From the NCBI GenBank assembly GCA_947496535.1, contig CANMDE010000012.1, forward strand, positions 1 to 64,000: DNA of 64,000 nt, written 5' to 3'. The notes under the pieces were generated by a model, which worked only from the letters and a program-made list of their open reading frames with translations, had not been told where the DNA came from and did no database searches. Positions 16,672-26,712 of the stretch are shown here, piece by piece. Numbering within the stretch: position 1 is the first letter of the stretch; the number at the start of each line of letters is the position of its first letter. Made by a program: the position numbers and the translations under genes. This DNA comes from an uncultured Paracoccaceae bacterium. Its GTDB lineage: Bacteria > Pseudomonadota > Alphaproteobacteria > Rhodobacterales > Rhodobacteraceae.

Positions 16672-19600
16672 CGACACCACAGAACACTAGCGATGCCGTC
16701 ACCGTTGGGCTGAACCTCAGAGCGATTCCGGCAGGCTGGTTTAACGGTCAGGTAAAGCTCACGCTGGCACTGGCGGTGGAGCCTACAACGGAAGCCGTCT
16801 CTGTGCCCTATGCCGAACTGCCAATACACGCCTTCGCCATGTTCGATCCCGCGAAGATGCGCGTCGAAATCGAGCCGATTACCCTCACAGACGCCGCGCC
16901 GATCACGATGCCGGTGCCGTCAGATGCAGCCGATGTGCCGAACGCCGAACTGATACCATGGACGACTGAGCGCCCTGAGGCTGAGGAGATCGCGCAGATA
17001 ACGGCACTTTGGCAACATGTAATGCCCGCCAAGGCGGGCGAGGATTTCTCTGCGTTGCACGATGGGATGAAGAGATATCATGAGATGCTTGAGCAGACGG
17101 ATGAGGACGACCCCGAAACCCCTGCTATGGCGCTCCCCGATTATTCCGGCCAGATCGCAATTGCCTGTCAGCTTGAGAGAGCGCTTGTCGAGAGGTGGGC
17201 GATCTACAATCCGCAGAATTGGAAAGAAGAACTGATCACGAGCGCCGTTAAGGCCACGGATCGCTTCCTTGTGGAATTCGGTGAGTTCTTTGATGAAGCG
17301 GAGAAAGAGCTAGCGGTAGCTGAACCCAACGGGACGCAAAGTGGACGGGCTTCTATTAGCGTCTCTATCGCCAAAGCGAAGGCCGCCAAAAAGATTGTTG
17401 ATGCGCGTCTCGCAGTGATCAGCGCTACCGCACAAGCGGCTGGAGCTGAAATCGGGCGTGGTGACGATCTCGCACAATGCCGTGCGATGCTGCGTGGTGG
17501 TCCGGCAGATGCCAACATTGTCGCAGGCCTTGCTACATCGAGCTTTGAAGATATCGTCTATCAATTGCTGTTGCTCAATCAAGCACACATCTATGCAGCA
17601 GCCATGGATGCAGAGGTCGCGCGGAAGCTGGAAGCCAATGCGCGCGGCGACACAAACATCAATACCGACGCGCCTTTGATCAATTCAGCGGCAGAACAGA
17701 AGAAGTTTGAGTTGTTTCAATCTAGGTCGAAAGAGCTGGAGACGAATACCGAGTTCGCCCGCCTTTTCGGGCTCACGCAGGATTACGCACTGAGCGAGCA
17801 AGCGCTTGAGACGATCCGAGCGATCCCACCGATCACCGATCCGGGCGGAGCAGAGGCGCGATATTTCATGCTGCGGCTTGTGCCGAACGGGAAAGGCGCT
17901 GGCGCCGAGAGCTTCTGGACCTATGCCAAGCTGACGGACGGCGCAGAGGATGACGAGCGAGATTTCATGCCTGTCAGCCGAACAGAGATCATCGCTGTTC
18001 TGGGCGCTGGTGGGGATTGCGATGCGCGAGACTGTGAAATCCTGCCAGAACTCAACGGAATTCGTCTGCTTTCGGCCCATTGTGACGACAAGCATCCTGC
18101 CTATGAGCTGACCTCCGTCAATCCTCGAGACGCCACGCAGGACCTCGACAATCGTCTCACGCTAATCGTCGATCATGTCCGAAAGGTGCGAGCTGAAAAA
18201 GAGATAGCTCTAGAAGACAGCCTGCCAGTGTTGGTCGAGTCTGATACGGTAAAGGCCTTCCTTCGTTCTCGCCCCGTCGCTACGCCTTGGCCTGTCGCCG
18301 CACTCAAAAGCCGCAGCCTCCGGCTCTATCATGTGCATCGGCAAAGCGCGCTCGATATGGCTCTTGGTTGCGCGGCAGAACTTGCCAAGCAGGAAAGAAA
18401 CAACATCGCGCTTGATGCCGAAGACCTATCATTAGGCTGGCTTTATGCCGCTTCCCCCCGCCGGCTGAACGATGAAAGCAAACGCAGATGGTTCCCTTTG
18501 AGCGGGGCGAAGACTGTTTATGACGATGAGAGACCTGAAGGGATTGGCGATCTCGATAGCTTGATCGAAGGCTTCTTTAAGCCGGATGAACGGCCTCGCT
18601 ACCAACGAGCGACATGGTCTCTTGCTCAGCAGATCAAGAGCACCGACTATGACAGCGGCGGAGAAGATGCCGCACGCGATGCCGCCGTGGGTGATGAGGT
18701 CGTCTATGAATATAGCGGTGATCAGCAAGGCACCGACAATGACATCGGTGTTCGGGAGGACCGTTCCGGCCCCTACCGCTCGCCCGTCCCCCGGCAGGGC
18801 CTATTTGACATCACCCGTCGCTACCGACGCTTGTCCGAACTGGCGGAAGACGATCGCCCGATCGAGTTGCTGAACGGGCTGGCCTACTACATAGCGGCAC
18901 GCAATCTTCACGTCGGCGGGGGATCGGTCCCAGATGGGCGAGCCTTCCGTCTTTTTGAAGAGATCGAATGTGCCGCCGTGCCCCGCAAAACCGATAAGAG
19001 CGTTCAGCCCGGTCACCGGCTCCTTCGGACGGAAAAGATCGTGCGACCGACGGTGCTTTTGAACGGGGCTGCCGACACCAACCAAGACGGTGCGGCGAGC
19101 GGGAATTTTCTTCCAAGCACGGTGCGGGATGTCACCCTGCGCTCATTTTTGAAGGGCGATGAATATACGCTCGGCGACGAGGCAGAAAGCGAAGAGTTGA
19201 TTATTGTACCTGGCGGTCTCGACATGGAGCTGGCGTACCGGCATGGCGTTTTGAAAGGCCGCCAGCCACAGCAGGTTGGGCAGGTGACCCGGCCCACCGA
19301 CGCGCTCACAGGCATCCGTATGAACGCGCCCGGTGGAGGCTGGGCCACACTAGATGAGCTTTATGAGCTGCGCGGCGACGATGGGGCAGATGGCGCACAA
19401 CAGCGGGTCCTATTGCGACGCCGGATCAATTCCACCCGTAACTCGCAGGAGGCCGGGCGCGGCGGGGTTGGCAGCAGTGGCATCTTCCTTAGTGGCAACA
19501 GCAAAACGCCTCATGAACTTCCTTATTATCCTGATCCATTGCATGCTCGCACGATGCTCCGCCTGCGCCGGCCCGGCACACAGCGTGGTTGGATAGGGCG

Positions 19601-22223
19601 GCCGATCGAGATTGCACAAAAGCAAGATAGGACGATTGATCCACGCCCCATTGCCTTGTCCGTCCAGCGCGGCCCACGCCTGCGGGTGCAGGGCGGCGCG
19701 GAAGCAGAGATTGAAGGTGTAGTCTGTAGCCGCCTTACCATTGAGTTGCCACCAGGCCTGGTTGCAGAGCTTGTTATGTGGGGGCGGCCTGATCTGCCGC
19801 AGCTTGGTCTCGCATGCGAGGCCATTACGCTGCAGGCTATGCTGAATTTCGCCGGGCAATCGGGGCTGACGCTGAGCTGTGGAAGCGTAGCGCCGGACTG
19901 CGAGCCTGATCCTATCGGGGCGTGCCTCGCCGAGGCTGGCCTGCTAGAGCCGAGCCCAGAAGGGGCCACCTGCGGGATAGGCTGCATACCCGCGCCAAGC
20001 ATTGATCAACTTTCCTGCGTGGCCAAGTACATCGACAGCGTCCTCGCCAACGAACCTGTGGATGTCGTCGGCAGCCACTCTGTCACGAAACTTGTCCATG
20101 CCGTTGATACGCCTCGAATCATCCCCACGCTAGCCCCGCTCGCAGAGCTGGGCGATGACCTGTTTGATGGGCCTTTTCCGCCCGTTCCCGAAGAGGTCAA
20201 GGACGAGGCGGACAAGGTCCCCGATCTCTTTGCCCGACGTGCCGAGAACGGTGCCGATAAGCCTGCGACGGAACTGAACGGCCTCGTTACGAAGTTAACC
20301 CCGCTGCCTGCGAGCTTTCTAGGCGAGGGGCCGCCTGGCCTTAGCGTCAAACGTACTAGCCTTTCAGGCGAGAATGGGGCTGCGACAGATGTCGATCTTG
20401 CGGGGTATCTCCAGATCGACGCTCTCACGACCTCCACTGTCGAGATTGATTTGGCGTCTAGCAATCCTGTTGATGGCAGGCTCGACGATCCCTTGCGCAC
20501 GCGCGGTCCGCTCAACATTCTAGGCGGCGTGTTTCCACAATTAGAGCCGGGGGAGGGCAAGCCTAAGCAATCGAGCGATGAGATCTACGGCTTTGCTGTT
20601 CGGGAGGATGAACATGTCCTGCCCAAGCAGCAAAAGGCGCGATTCGCCCGGATCGATGACATCCCGCAGATCGCCGAAGACCTATCGGACCGGGACTTAC
20701 AGTCGGACCCATGGGCACCGCCGCGCACCTTCCTTGCGCTCCACCACCTCTTTACCCTCGCCGACAACGGAGAACCGGACGAAGAAACCCCAGAAGATAA
20801 CGGCGCGGTGCCGACGGAGAGGCGTAGCAAGGATGGAATCCGCATGTCGGTTGAGTCTGTATTGAATTTCACCCAATCTCGAAGCCTTGACCTTACTTTC
20901 CGAGCGATCGGTCGCTTCGAGACGGAAATGACAGAGCGGGCGCGCAGCGCTGCCGTGCCGGTCGTGCGTCAGGTAGAGCGGGCATGGCCCGTGGGTCGCA
21001 TGCCGATTCATATCCCTGTGCCTGCTTCGCGCAGGCCCGACCCTCCTGTACCTGCTCGCAAAGCAGAAATAGCGCCGTTGCCACCCCTTGTCACAATGGA
21101 GGATGAGACACGCCTCGTGCTGTCCCGTCGGCACGATGTCCGGTTGTCTTTCGACAGGCCATTTCTGAGCAGCGGCCCCGAGGAGCGTATCGGGATCGTT
21201 CTGTCGCCTAGGCTTTCCACCTTCGCGGCAGACGGCCAGTATGCACGGGAATATGACGGCGCCCAGGCAGCTTTGCCCCGCTACCGTCTCTCTGAACGTT
21301 TCCCAGATCCAAAGGCGCTACCCGCCGATCTCGTAGATCGGCTCACGCAATTCGCTGATAAAGGTACACGCCCACCCTATTCAGGTACCCATCCAGACGC
21401 GATGGAAGATGGGCCCTACGGGCTGTTCCCCGTGCCGTTCCGCCTTTTCGCGGATGTTGCGTTCGACGAATTAGGGCAAAATTTCACCACGCGCCGGAAC
21501 GATATTGACTACGTGAAGAACGTGCCTCTGCCGATCTACGGGGATGCCCACAACCCACTTTTGCGCGGCCAGCGGCCAGACATTTATTTCCCTGTAGATC
21601 TGCTGACGATACGCCCGCGTTTCGACATGACGCGAGAGCACTGGTATTGCAATCTGGCTCTCGATCCGCGCCATACGCTTGATCCGCATGTGCAATTCGG
21701 CCTGGTCAGATATCAGCCCTTCGCGCCACCAGACAGAAAAGTCTCTCCAATTGGCGATCCTCTGCGGATCAAGGTGCTGCCACGTCGGGAAGTGCGGATT
21801 GAGACGGTCCGGCGCGGAGACGACGTGCGTCTGACGGTAGCGTGCGAGGGTCCGGGTGTCGGTGAAGCGCCGGAGCGGTTGGACATGGGGCCAGCCTCCC
21901 GGGTTACTGCGCGGCTGATCGGTATCGAACGTCACGGCGCGGCGCTTGTGCATCGCCACCTTGATCGCTCTGTCCAGATGCAGCCCACAAGAGGGCAGGT
22001 GCAGGCTACTTTCACTTTGCCCGCGACTATCGCCTCCCGGTTCACTTTGCAGCTTCGCGTAACTGAGCATGAAGAGCGGCTAGCAAGTACCCAACCTTTG
22101 GAACCCGTCCGATCCATACCAAAAGAGCAGGCAACTGAAAGGTCCGGTCCTGTCTTTCAAGTATCACATGATGTCACGGATCTCTGGCGCACCGTATCGT
22201 CTGATAGAAAGGCAAGCCCTTAA
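16668..22223 (+). CDS. Giant hypothetical protein, 1851 aa, coupled to the upstream giant gene
   Basis: Not recognised. Starts with ATGA overlapping the stop of the 3192-aa gene, so the two are made together. No signal peptide or membrane segment is seen. Residues 1-100 look like a beta domain (VTVGLNLRAIPAGWFNGQVKLTLALAVEP). Residues 150-400 are helical with AKAKAAKKIVDARLAVISATAQAAGAEI. The remainder is mixed, Pro- and Arg-rich, with a Cys cluster near residue 1065-1125 (LSCGSVAPDCEP, ATCGIGCIPAP). The end has an Ig-like feel (VTARLIGIERHGAALVHRHLDRSVQMQ). Codon use and GC resemble the partner gene. Since the partner carries a Tat leader and this one does not, it may ride along as a folded complex or stay inside; I cannot decide. 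Confidence 0.82.
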   Translation: MTTPQNTSDAVTVGLNLRAIPAGWFNGQVKLTLALAVEPTTEAVSVPYAELPIHAFAMFDPAKMRVEIEPITLTDAAPITMPVPSDAADVPNAELIPWTTERPEAEEIAQITALWQHVMPAKAGEDFSALHDGMKRYHEMLEQTDEDDPETPAMALPDYSGQIAIACQLERALVERWAIYNPQNWKEELITSAVKATDRFLVEFGEFFDEAEKELAVAEPNGTQSGRASISVSIAKAKAAKKIVDARLAVISATAQAAGAEIGRGDDLAQCRAMLRGGPADANIVAGLATSSFEDIVYQLLLLNQAHIYAAAMDAEVARKLEANARGDTNINTDAPLINSAAEQKKFELFQSRSKELETNTEFARLFGLTQDYALSEQALETIRAIPPITDPGGAEARYFMLRLVPNGKGAGAESFWTYAKLTDGAEDDERDFMPVSRTEIIAVLGAGGDCDARDCEILPELNGIRLLSAHCDDKHPAYELTSVNPRDATQDLDNRLTLIVDHVRKVRAEKEIALEDSLPVLVESDTVKAFLRSRPVATPWPVAALKSRSLRLYHVHRQSALDMALGCAAELAKQERNNIALDAEDLSLGWLYAASPRRLNDESKRRWFPLSGAKTVYDDERPEGIGDLDSLIEGFFKPDERPRYQRATWSLAQQIKSTDYDSGGEDAARDAAVGDEVVYEYSGDQQGTDNDIGVREDRSGPYRSPVPRQGLFDITRRYRRLSELAEDDRPIELLNGLAYYIAARNLHVGGGSVPDGRAFRLFEEIECAAVPRKTDKSVQPGHRLLRTEKIVRPTVLLNGAADTNQDGAASGNFLPSTVRDVTLRSFLKGDEYTLGDEAESEELIIVPGGLDMELAYRHGVLKGRQPQQVGQVTRPTDALTGIRMNAPGGGWATLDELYELRGDDGADGAQQRVLLRRRINSTRNSQEAGRGGVGSSGIFLSGNSKTPHELPYYPDPLHARTMLRLRRPGTQRGWIGRPIEIAQKQDRTIDPRPIALSVQRGPRLRVQGGAEAEIEGVVCSRLTIELPPGLVAELVMWGRPDLPQLGLACEAITLQAMLNFAGQSGLTLSCGSVAPDCEPDPIGACLAEAGLLEPSPEGATCGIGCIPAPSIDQLSCVAKYIDSVLANEPVDVVGSHSVTKLVHAVDTPRIIPTLAPLAELGDDLFDGPFPPVPEEVKDEADKVPDLFARRAENGADKPATELNGLVTKLTPLPASFLGEGPPGLSVKRTSLSGENGAATDVDLAGYLQIDALTTSTVEIDLASSNPVDGRLDDPLRTRGPLNILGGVFPQLEPGEGKPKQSSDEIYGFAVREDEHVLPKQQKARFARIDDIPQIAEDLSDRDLQSDPWAPPRTFLALHHLFTLADNGEPDEETPEDNGAVPTERRSKDGIRMSVESVLNFTQSRSLDLTFRAIGRFETEMTERARSAAVPVVRQVERAWPVGRMPIHIPVPASRRPDPPVPARKAEIAPLPPLVTMEDETRLVLSRRHDVRLSFDRPFLSSGPEERIGIVLSPRLSTFAADGQYAREYDGAQAALPRYRLSERFPDPKALPADLVDRLTQFADKGTRPPYSGTHPDAMEDGPYGLFPVPFRLFADVAFDELGQNFTTRRNDIDYVKNVPLPIYGDAHNPLLRGQRPDIYFPVDLLTIRPRFDMTREHWYCNLALDPRHTLDPHVQFGLVRYQPFAPPDRKVSPIGDPLRIKVLPRREVRIETVRRGDDVRLTVACEGPGVGEAPERLDMGPASRVTARLIGIERHGAALVHRHLDRSVQMQPTRGQVQATFTLPATIASRFTLQLRVTEHEERLASTQPLEPVRSIPKEQATERSGPVFQVSHDVTDLWRTVSSDRKASP

Positions 22224-22511
22224 GAATACTTGCTGAAAAGAGTTCGCGAGTTCCACCGCTACGACAGTTGGGTCTTTCATGTCTTTAACACAAGAAGCTA
22301 CGTTATCTAAGAAAGTGTAAGCGATGTAGGCAGTACAAAAACCGCAAAACAAGAGCAGTTTCACTGCAATCGATGCTATTATGTAATTCGGGCCAGATAC
22401 CACAAGGCGTATTAAAACCGAAAAGATAGCTCGTCGTGCAAGTTTGATAAAAACGGCGCATCTAACTCGAGGTTTGGTCAGATGCCAATTATTTCAAAAT
22501 GGAGAAACACA

Positions 22512-23345
22512 ATGTACAGTCGCAGAAGTTTTTTGTCCCATAGCCTTAGCACCTCAGCTCTCGCAACTGGGATAGTGCTTCCCTCAGTCGCAAACGCCGA
22601 GGGGATAGCCGTGCCCTGGTCGACGCAAGCACTGTCTGGTGACGCTTTGGAAGGTACTGATCTTGACAATGCAATCAGTAAACTAGGCGACCATCGAGCC
22701 CTTATCTCTTTGGCCAATGATGCAACTTTGCAAGCCGAGTGCGATTTGGTGGCAAATCAAGCTGCTGACGGCGTTCAAAAACTATCGCAGCTTCGTAATG
22801 ATTTAAGCGATGATCTGAGTGACGCTCAGAAGACTCTGGCGATATCACTAATATCTGCCATTGTCGGCGGCATTGGTGCAGCTACATTTGCGTTCGCAAC
22901 TTCCCCTGTCTGGATAGGTTTGGCAGTCGGGGTAGGAACTGCTAGTGCGGCTTGGTCTCTAATAGGCTTCAGCAACAGTTCAGGAACGGACAGAGCAGTA
23001 ATGGGCGTTTCTCATTTTGCTGGCCGATTTAGTTTGATCGGAGCACAAGAAGGTATTTCAGTGGCAGCGAAAGCTGTGGGAAGGTACCTGTCTGCATTAG
23101 CGGCTTTGGCAGACCTAGCGTCAGCGGTCATGGCTGGCATTAAGATTGCTGATGTCAGCGATAGTCTTGAAAACGCTTCCGCCGATCTCGAAAGTGTGCG
23201 CCAGCAGTATCGAGCATACTCTGGTGATCTGGAGGCTTGTCGGACCGCTCGGCTTGCCGAGATCGATACCACTACAGCCGCACTATCTTTCGTTAGGTCT
23301 CTGGGAGACGTCACCGCATCATCTGGGCCTGTAGTTTTGCCTTGA
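22512..23345 (+). CDS. Tat-exported helical protein with hydrophobic hairpin
   Basis: 277 aa from the ATG at 22512, which has GGAG seven bases upstream; an earlier in-frame ATG at 22482 lacks an RBS. The leader YSRRSFLSHSLSTSALATGIVLPSVANA is a twin-arginine signal, as in the giant gene upstream. The mature part is almost wholly helical: long amphipathic helices, then two adjacent hydrophobic segments (TLAISLISAIVGGIGAATFAFA and PVWIGLAVGVGTASAAWSLIGF), then more helices and a coiled-coil-like end (DSLENASADLESVRQQYRAYSGDLEACRTARLAEIDTT). This pattern of a helical bundle plus a hydrophobic hairpin resembles alpha-pore-forming toxins in architecture only. Membrane-inserting function is inference. 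Confidence 0.75.
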   Translation: MYSRRSFLSHSLSTSALATGIVLPSVANAEGIAVPWSTQALSGDALEGTDLDNAISKLGDHRALISLANDATLQAECDLVANQAADGVQKLSQLRNDLSDDLSDAQKTLAISLISAIVGGIGAATFAFATSPVWIGLAVGVGTASAAWSLIGFSNSSGTDRAVMGVSHFAGRFSLIGAQEGISVAAKAVGRYLSALAALADLASAVMAGIKIADVSDSLENASADLESVRQQYRAYSGDLEACRTARLAEIDTTTAALSFVRSLGDVTASSGPVVLP

Positions 23346-23653
23346 TAAACTTGGAGTCCAACTTGCCCTTTCGCAAGCAGTGCTGCGACCCCTAGTTCGA
23401 TGTTGGAAGTTGCTCGTCATCGCGATCCTTATGGTTAAGCGCGATAGAAATGAAACCAATATCGCGAAACGCCAATACGATGGATGAACACCACCGATGC
23501 TATGATCTGCTATTAGATAACTCATTGTTTTCTAATAGGAGTCGCACTTCAAAGTAGCGCGCACCCTCGTACAAACATAAATCCAATAAGGTTTATTATG
23601 TTAATAATATCAGTAAGGTTGTCTAAAGATTTTTACAGACTTAGCTTGAGATC
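23346..23653. other. AT-rich intergenic region with inverted repeats
   Basis: No convincing gene. Holds a perfect 8-base inverted repeat, CTATTAGA (23510-23517) and TCTAATAG (23531-23538), with a 13-base loop. A second AT-only dyad, TATTAT/ATAATA, sits near 23593-23610, about 50 bases before the channel-like gene. These may be operator or promoter elements for that gene. Confidence 0.4.
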
Positions 23654-24310
23654 ATGACTTACTATCCAGATAGGCCAGATTCTCCTCTAGAGGCCCTTCC
23701 TTCAAAAATCATACTCTCGTTATTTCAGGCAGTGGTTTGGCTGTTTTGGTGGCTTAGCTTGGTCGAGCACCTGAAGGCTTTATCAATCTTCTTGGGCACC
23801 AAGCTGGTCAAATCGAGCACAGAGGACGCTAGGTATCTGGCACCAAGGTCAATTGCTATCGATCTATACGAGATACTTAAATGGATATCACTGATCTCCT
23901 TTTTTATGTCCGAAAACATTTCGATCTGGATGGTAGTCATTACTTTCTACCTATTGGCATCAAACCTATTTAGCCACTTTTACTACCATTTATGGCGGCA
24001 TGTCCCGGTCAACGAGATTTCTCATCAACAAATGCAGCGTCGTTTCGCTTCATTTTTGCTAGCGTTCACATTCGCAATCGTAGCCTACGGCCTAATCTAC
24101 TATTCAATGCCAGAACAAATCCTTTGGCCCGAAGCATCAGTTAGTGTCCAAAACGCACTTTACATGAGTTCTGCAAATACCTTTACGCTCACATATGGAG
24201 ACGCGGGTCCCGTCTCTAGCGCAGCAAGAGCGCTGTTCGTTTCACAAGTTATTTACGCCTTTGTCTTTGTTGTGATGATAATTTCCAAGTCTCTACCTGG
24301 CCAGTCCTAG
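23654..24310 (+). CDS. Membrane protein with K+-channel-like pore motif
   Basis: 218 aa. Hydrophobic segments at about residues 18-36, 74-106, 131-151 and 192-211 predict an inner-membrane protein. Between the last two segments is NALYMSSANTFTLTYGDAGPVSSAARALF; TFTLTYGD (176-183) resembles the TVGYGD selectivity filter of two-helix potassium channels but lacks the Gly before Tyr. So I read it as a divergent Ion_trans_2-type pore. It faces the PIN-like gene tail to tail, overlapping four bases. Neighbours are defence-like and base composition is AT-rich, suggesting acquisition. A membrane effector role is possible but unproven. Confidence 0.6.
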   Translation: MTYYPDRPDSPLEALPSKIILSLFQAVVWLFWWLSLVEHLKALSIFLGTKLVKSSTEDARYLAPRSIAIDLYEILKWISLISFFMSENISIWMVVITFYLLASNLFSHFYYHLWRHVPVNEISHQQMQRRFASFLLAFTFAIVAYGLIYYSMPEQILWPEASVSVQNALYMSSANTFTLTYGDAGPVSSAARALFVSQVIYAFVFVVMIISKSLPGQS

Positions 24311-26712
24311 TCCAAATTCCTAGAGAAAAGCTTTGCGTCGATAATTTGCCGCATCTCTCTAAAACGTCTGTCATCGTAAGGCATCGGACCCGATACTTCT
24401 GGAGATGAAAGGTAGCTTGCATAACGTTCTATAAGTTCACTAACGATGGGATCTTCGAAGTCACAGCGAGATACGCCATACATGATGCAGTGAACATCAA
24501 GGTCTGATAACTTAAGATTGCCGTTACTTCCACGGAGAGTTTCGAAGTAGATCACCTGATCCGAAACGATCTTTTTTATTGCATTCTGCTCAAAATCAAT
24601 TGCTACACCAAGATATTCCCCGAGGAAGAGACAGCTAAATATGTTTGTACGAAGGTTTCCGCGAGTTGTTTCCCTGATTTTTTCCTGCTGACAGGCACCC
24701 GAACTGGAAAGCACATTCCGGGTGTTTTCAAAGACGGAACTAAGATCCTTTAGCTGGTTTGCGCCGATGGCCTTATCCCATCCAGCTTCGTGGAGCCTGA
24801 AAAACACAGTGGCCAGTCCAATTGCGACACGTTCCGCATCCACTCGGAGTCCGGACAACGGAGCCTCACCAACAGGAAGGAGATTGTTCTCCCGCTCGTA
24901 TAAAATCGCCTGTGTGGCTTCACGTACCAACTTGACTGCCGGCACAAGATCAGAGCTTCGCTTCGCACTTAACCTGGTCAACACCGCACTCAAGTAATAT
25001 GCCTCACGACCGGAAATATTGTCGGTAGCCGTAAGATCTCGTTTCCTTCCTTCTGCGATCTCTATGGCACGGCGGCATACTACATTGGCATCACTCCATC
25101 GCTCCGCAACGGCAAACAGTAATGAACAACAGATCGCACGGACGTAATCATCAACTCGCCGATCTGACTCCTCAAGCTTATGTAGGATCGACAGTACTTG
25201 CTCTTCGCTTTCAATAAGCTCAGTTTCACCACATAAGAGCTCTACGAACTCGGTGCCGAGATCATGCTGTCTCATTAGAAGCATTGGAACGCGACGTTGT
25301 GGCGCCTTCGCGATTCTTTCTTTTACACCTAGGAACTCATAACCCGCTTGTGCCGTGGCCAAAAAGAGTTCTGTCCAACTAGATTCTATCGTCCGATCTA
25401 CGTATTCCTGAAATCCCGAAAGGAACTTGAAATCCTCGTCGACATCGCTACCAAAAATATCTTCCAAGTTTCGCGTTGCTTGTTCGCTGGTCGTTATGTG
25501 AGCAACTTCAAGGATTTTCAGATGTTGGCGCCAACTGTCATACAAGTTCTCGTGGATTTGAGGATTCTTCTCGAGAACGGCAGATAGCTTTGTCTTTCTA
25601 GAGGCTCGAAGTGCTGGCTCGTTTGCCAGCTCTTTGCATTCAAGCAGGTCTCCTGTTTTACCTCCTTCAATATCCACAAGGAATATTTGAAGCCAATCGA
25701 GCGCTCGTTGCCTATCTCCCTCCCCTTCCGACCTAACGCCAGGGAATAGGAATCCTTCTTCAGCGAGCCAGCTCTTTGGGTGCCTTACGTACAAGTCGGC
25801 GAAACTGTACTTGCTCTTTGATTTGTCCGTGTGCTTATGAGGGAAATATTTGTCGGCGGTCTCGATTATCTCGTCGTTGTCGGTAATCAAAATTACTCTT
25901 ACGTCCTTGCACCGCACTGATCGGTTAATTGCGTCTAAGGCCGACAAAGCATACTTATCTTTCTCTAAAAAGTGGTCAGGAATCTTGTCATGTAGTTTCG
26001 TCTCCCACCAGATGGCAGAGCCTTCGAAATCGTCTTCGCTGTTCTCCTTGTAAATATTTGTGAGAACTGGCACGCCTTTTGCGTTCTTGATACTCAAAAA
26101 TGGTTTGGAGACAGCTGCGCGTCGAATAGTAAAAAGACGGTTTGCAAGAAGATTGGCATATTCCCTAAACCTATGGTGCGGTTGTTCAAATCGATATATT
26201 AAGTCGTGAATTTCATCTTCGCATTCTTGTAGAAAGGCAAATCGTTCTTCATTGCTGCTTAGCCGGTCGGCTTTTTCGAAGTATTCCCGTAGTGATAACT
26301 CTGCGGAGGTACCGCGTGACTTCCCCACTTGTTCAAGTAGCTCTCTGAAACGCGAACGAGCTTCGTCAACATGTCCAGGAAGTAGGATATGGAACCGATC
26401 GTCCTGATCTCGTGACGAACACAAGTCATGGAATATGAACTCGAGCAGCACGTCGGAGATCTGCTCTTCCAGGTTTCCGTTCTCAGGCTGCCCGGCTCCT
26501 TCAAAGAGATTGAGTATTGATCGATTCTTTGTACTTTCTGAGTTGCTGTAGCGCTTGCTAAGAACGCTTCCGTCAACGGCGTAGTAGATTGAACCACCTG
26601 TCGCTCGGAAAGACACGTCAATCTCTCGCCTCAGAAACGCAATATTTAAGCTGAGGGCTTCCTCATAGTCCCTATCAAGGCTAGAAATTGCATCAGAGCG
26701 GCCCTTGTTCAT
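24307..26712 (-). CDS. PIN-like domain protein, last gene of a coupled three-gene cassette
   Basis: 801 aa from the ATG at 26712, which overlaps the stop of the preceding gene (TGATG). The N-terminal third resembles a PIN-like nuclease fold: SIYYAVDGSVL (acidic residue at 47), then LDAINRSVRCKDVRVILITDNDEII near 260-280 and FADLYVRHPKSW after it. These would supply the clustered acidic residues of a metal-dependent RNase. The C-terminal 450 residues are helical with repeat-like segments (AICCSLLFAVAERWSDANVVCRRAIEIAEG), suggesting a TPR-like scaffold. The PIN call is from motif spacing only and is tentative. Context: preceded by a dead trypsin-like protein and an oxidoreductase. Confidence 0.6.
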   Translation of the reverse strand: MNKGRSDAISSLDRDYEEALSLNIAFLRREIDVSFRATGGSIYYAVDGSVLSKRYSNSESTKNRSILNLFEGAGQPENGNLEEQISDVLLEFIFHDLCSSRDQDDRFHILLPGHVDEARSRFRELLEQVGKSRGTSAELSLREYFEKADRLSSNEERFAFLQECEDEIHDLIYRFEQPHHRFREYANLLANRLFTIRRAAVSKPFLSIKNAKGVPVLTNIYKENSEDDFEGSAIWWETKLHDKIPDHFLEKDKYALSALDAINRSVRCKDVRVILITDNDEIIETADKYFPHKHTDKSKSKYSFADLYVRHPKSWLAEEGFLFPGVRSEGEGDRQRALDWLQIFLVDIEGGKTGDLLECKELANEPALRASRKTKLSAVLEKNPQIHENLYDSWRQHLKILEVAHITTSEQATRNLEDIFGSDVDEDFKFLSGFQEYVDRTIESSWTELFLATAQAGYEFLGVKERIAKAPQRRVPMLLMRQHDLGTEFVELLCGETELIESEEQVLSILHKLEESDRRVDDYVRAICCSLLFAVAERWSDANVVCRRAIEIAEGRKRDLTATDNISGREAYYLSAVLTRLSAKRSSDLVPAVKLVREATQAILYERENNLLPVGEAPLSGLRVDAERVAIGLATVFFRLHEAGWDKAIGANQLKDLSSVFENTRNVLSSSGACQQEKIRETTRGNLRTNIFSCLFLGEYLGVAIDFEQNAIKKIVSDQVIYFETLRGSNGNLKLSDLDVHCIMYGVSRCDFEDPIVSELIERYASYLSSPEVSGPMPYDDRRFREMRQIIDAKLFSRNLD

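Noticed and set aside
22164..22403. 79-aa minus-strand frame with a hydrophobic segment
   Set aside because: Starts with GTG without RBS and overlaps the end of the 1851-aa gene by 60 bases; no support beyond hydrophobicity.
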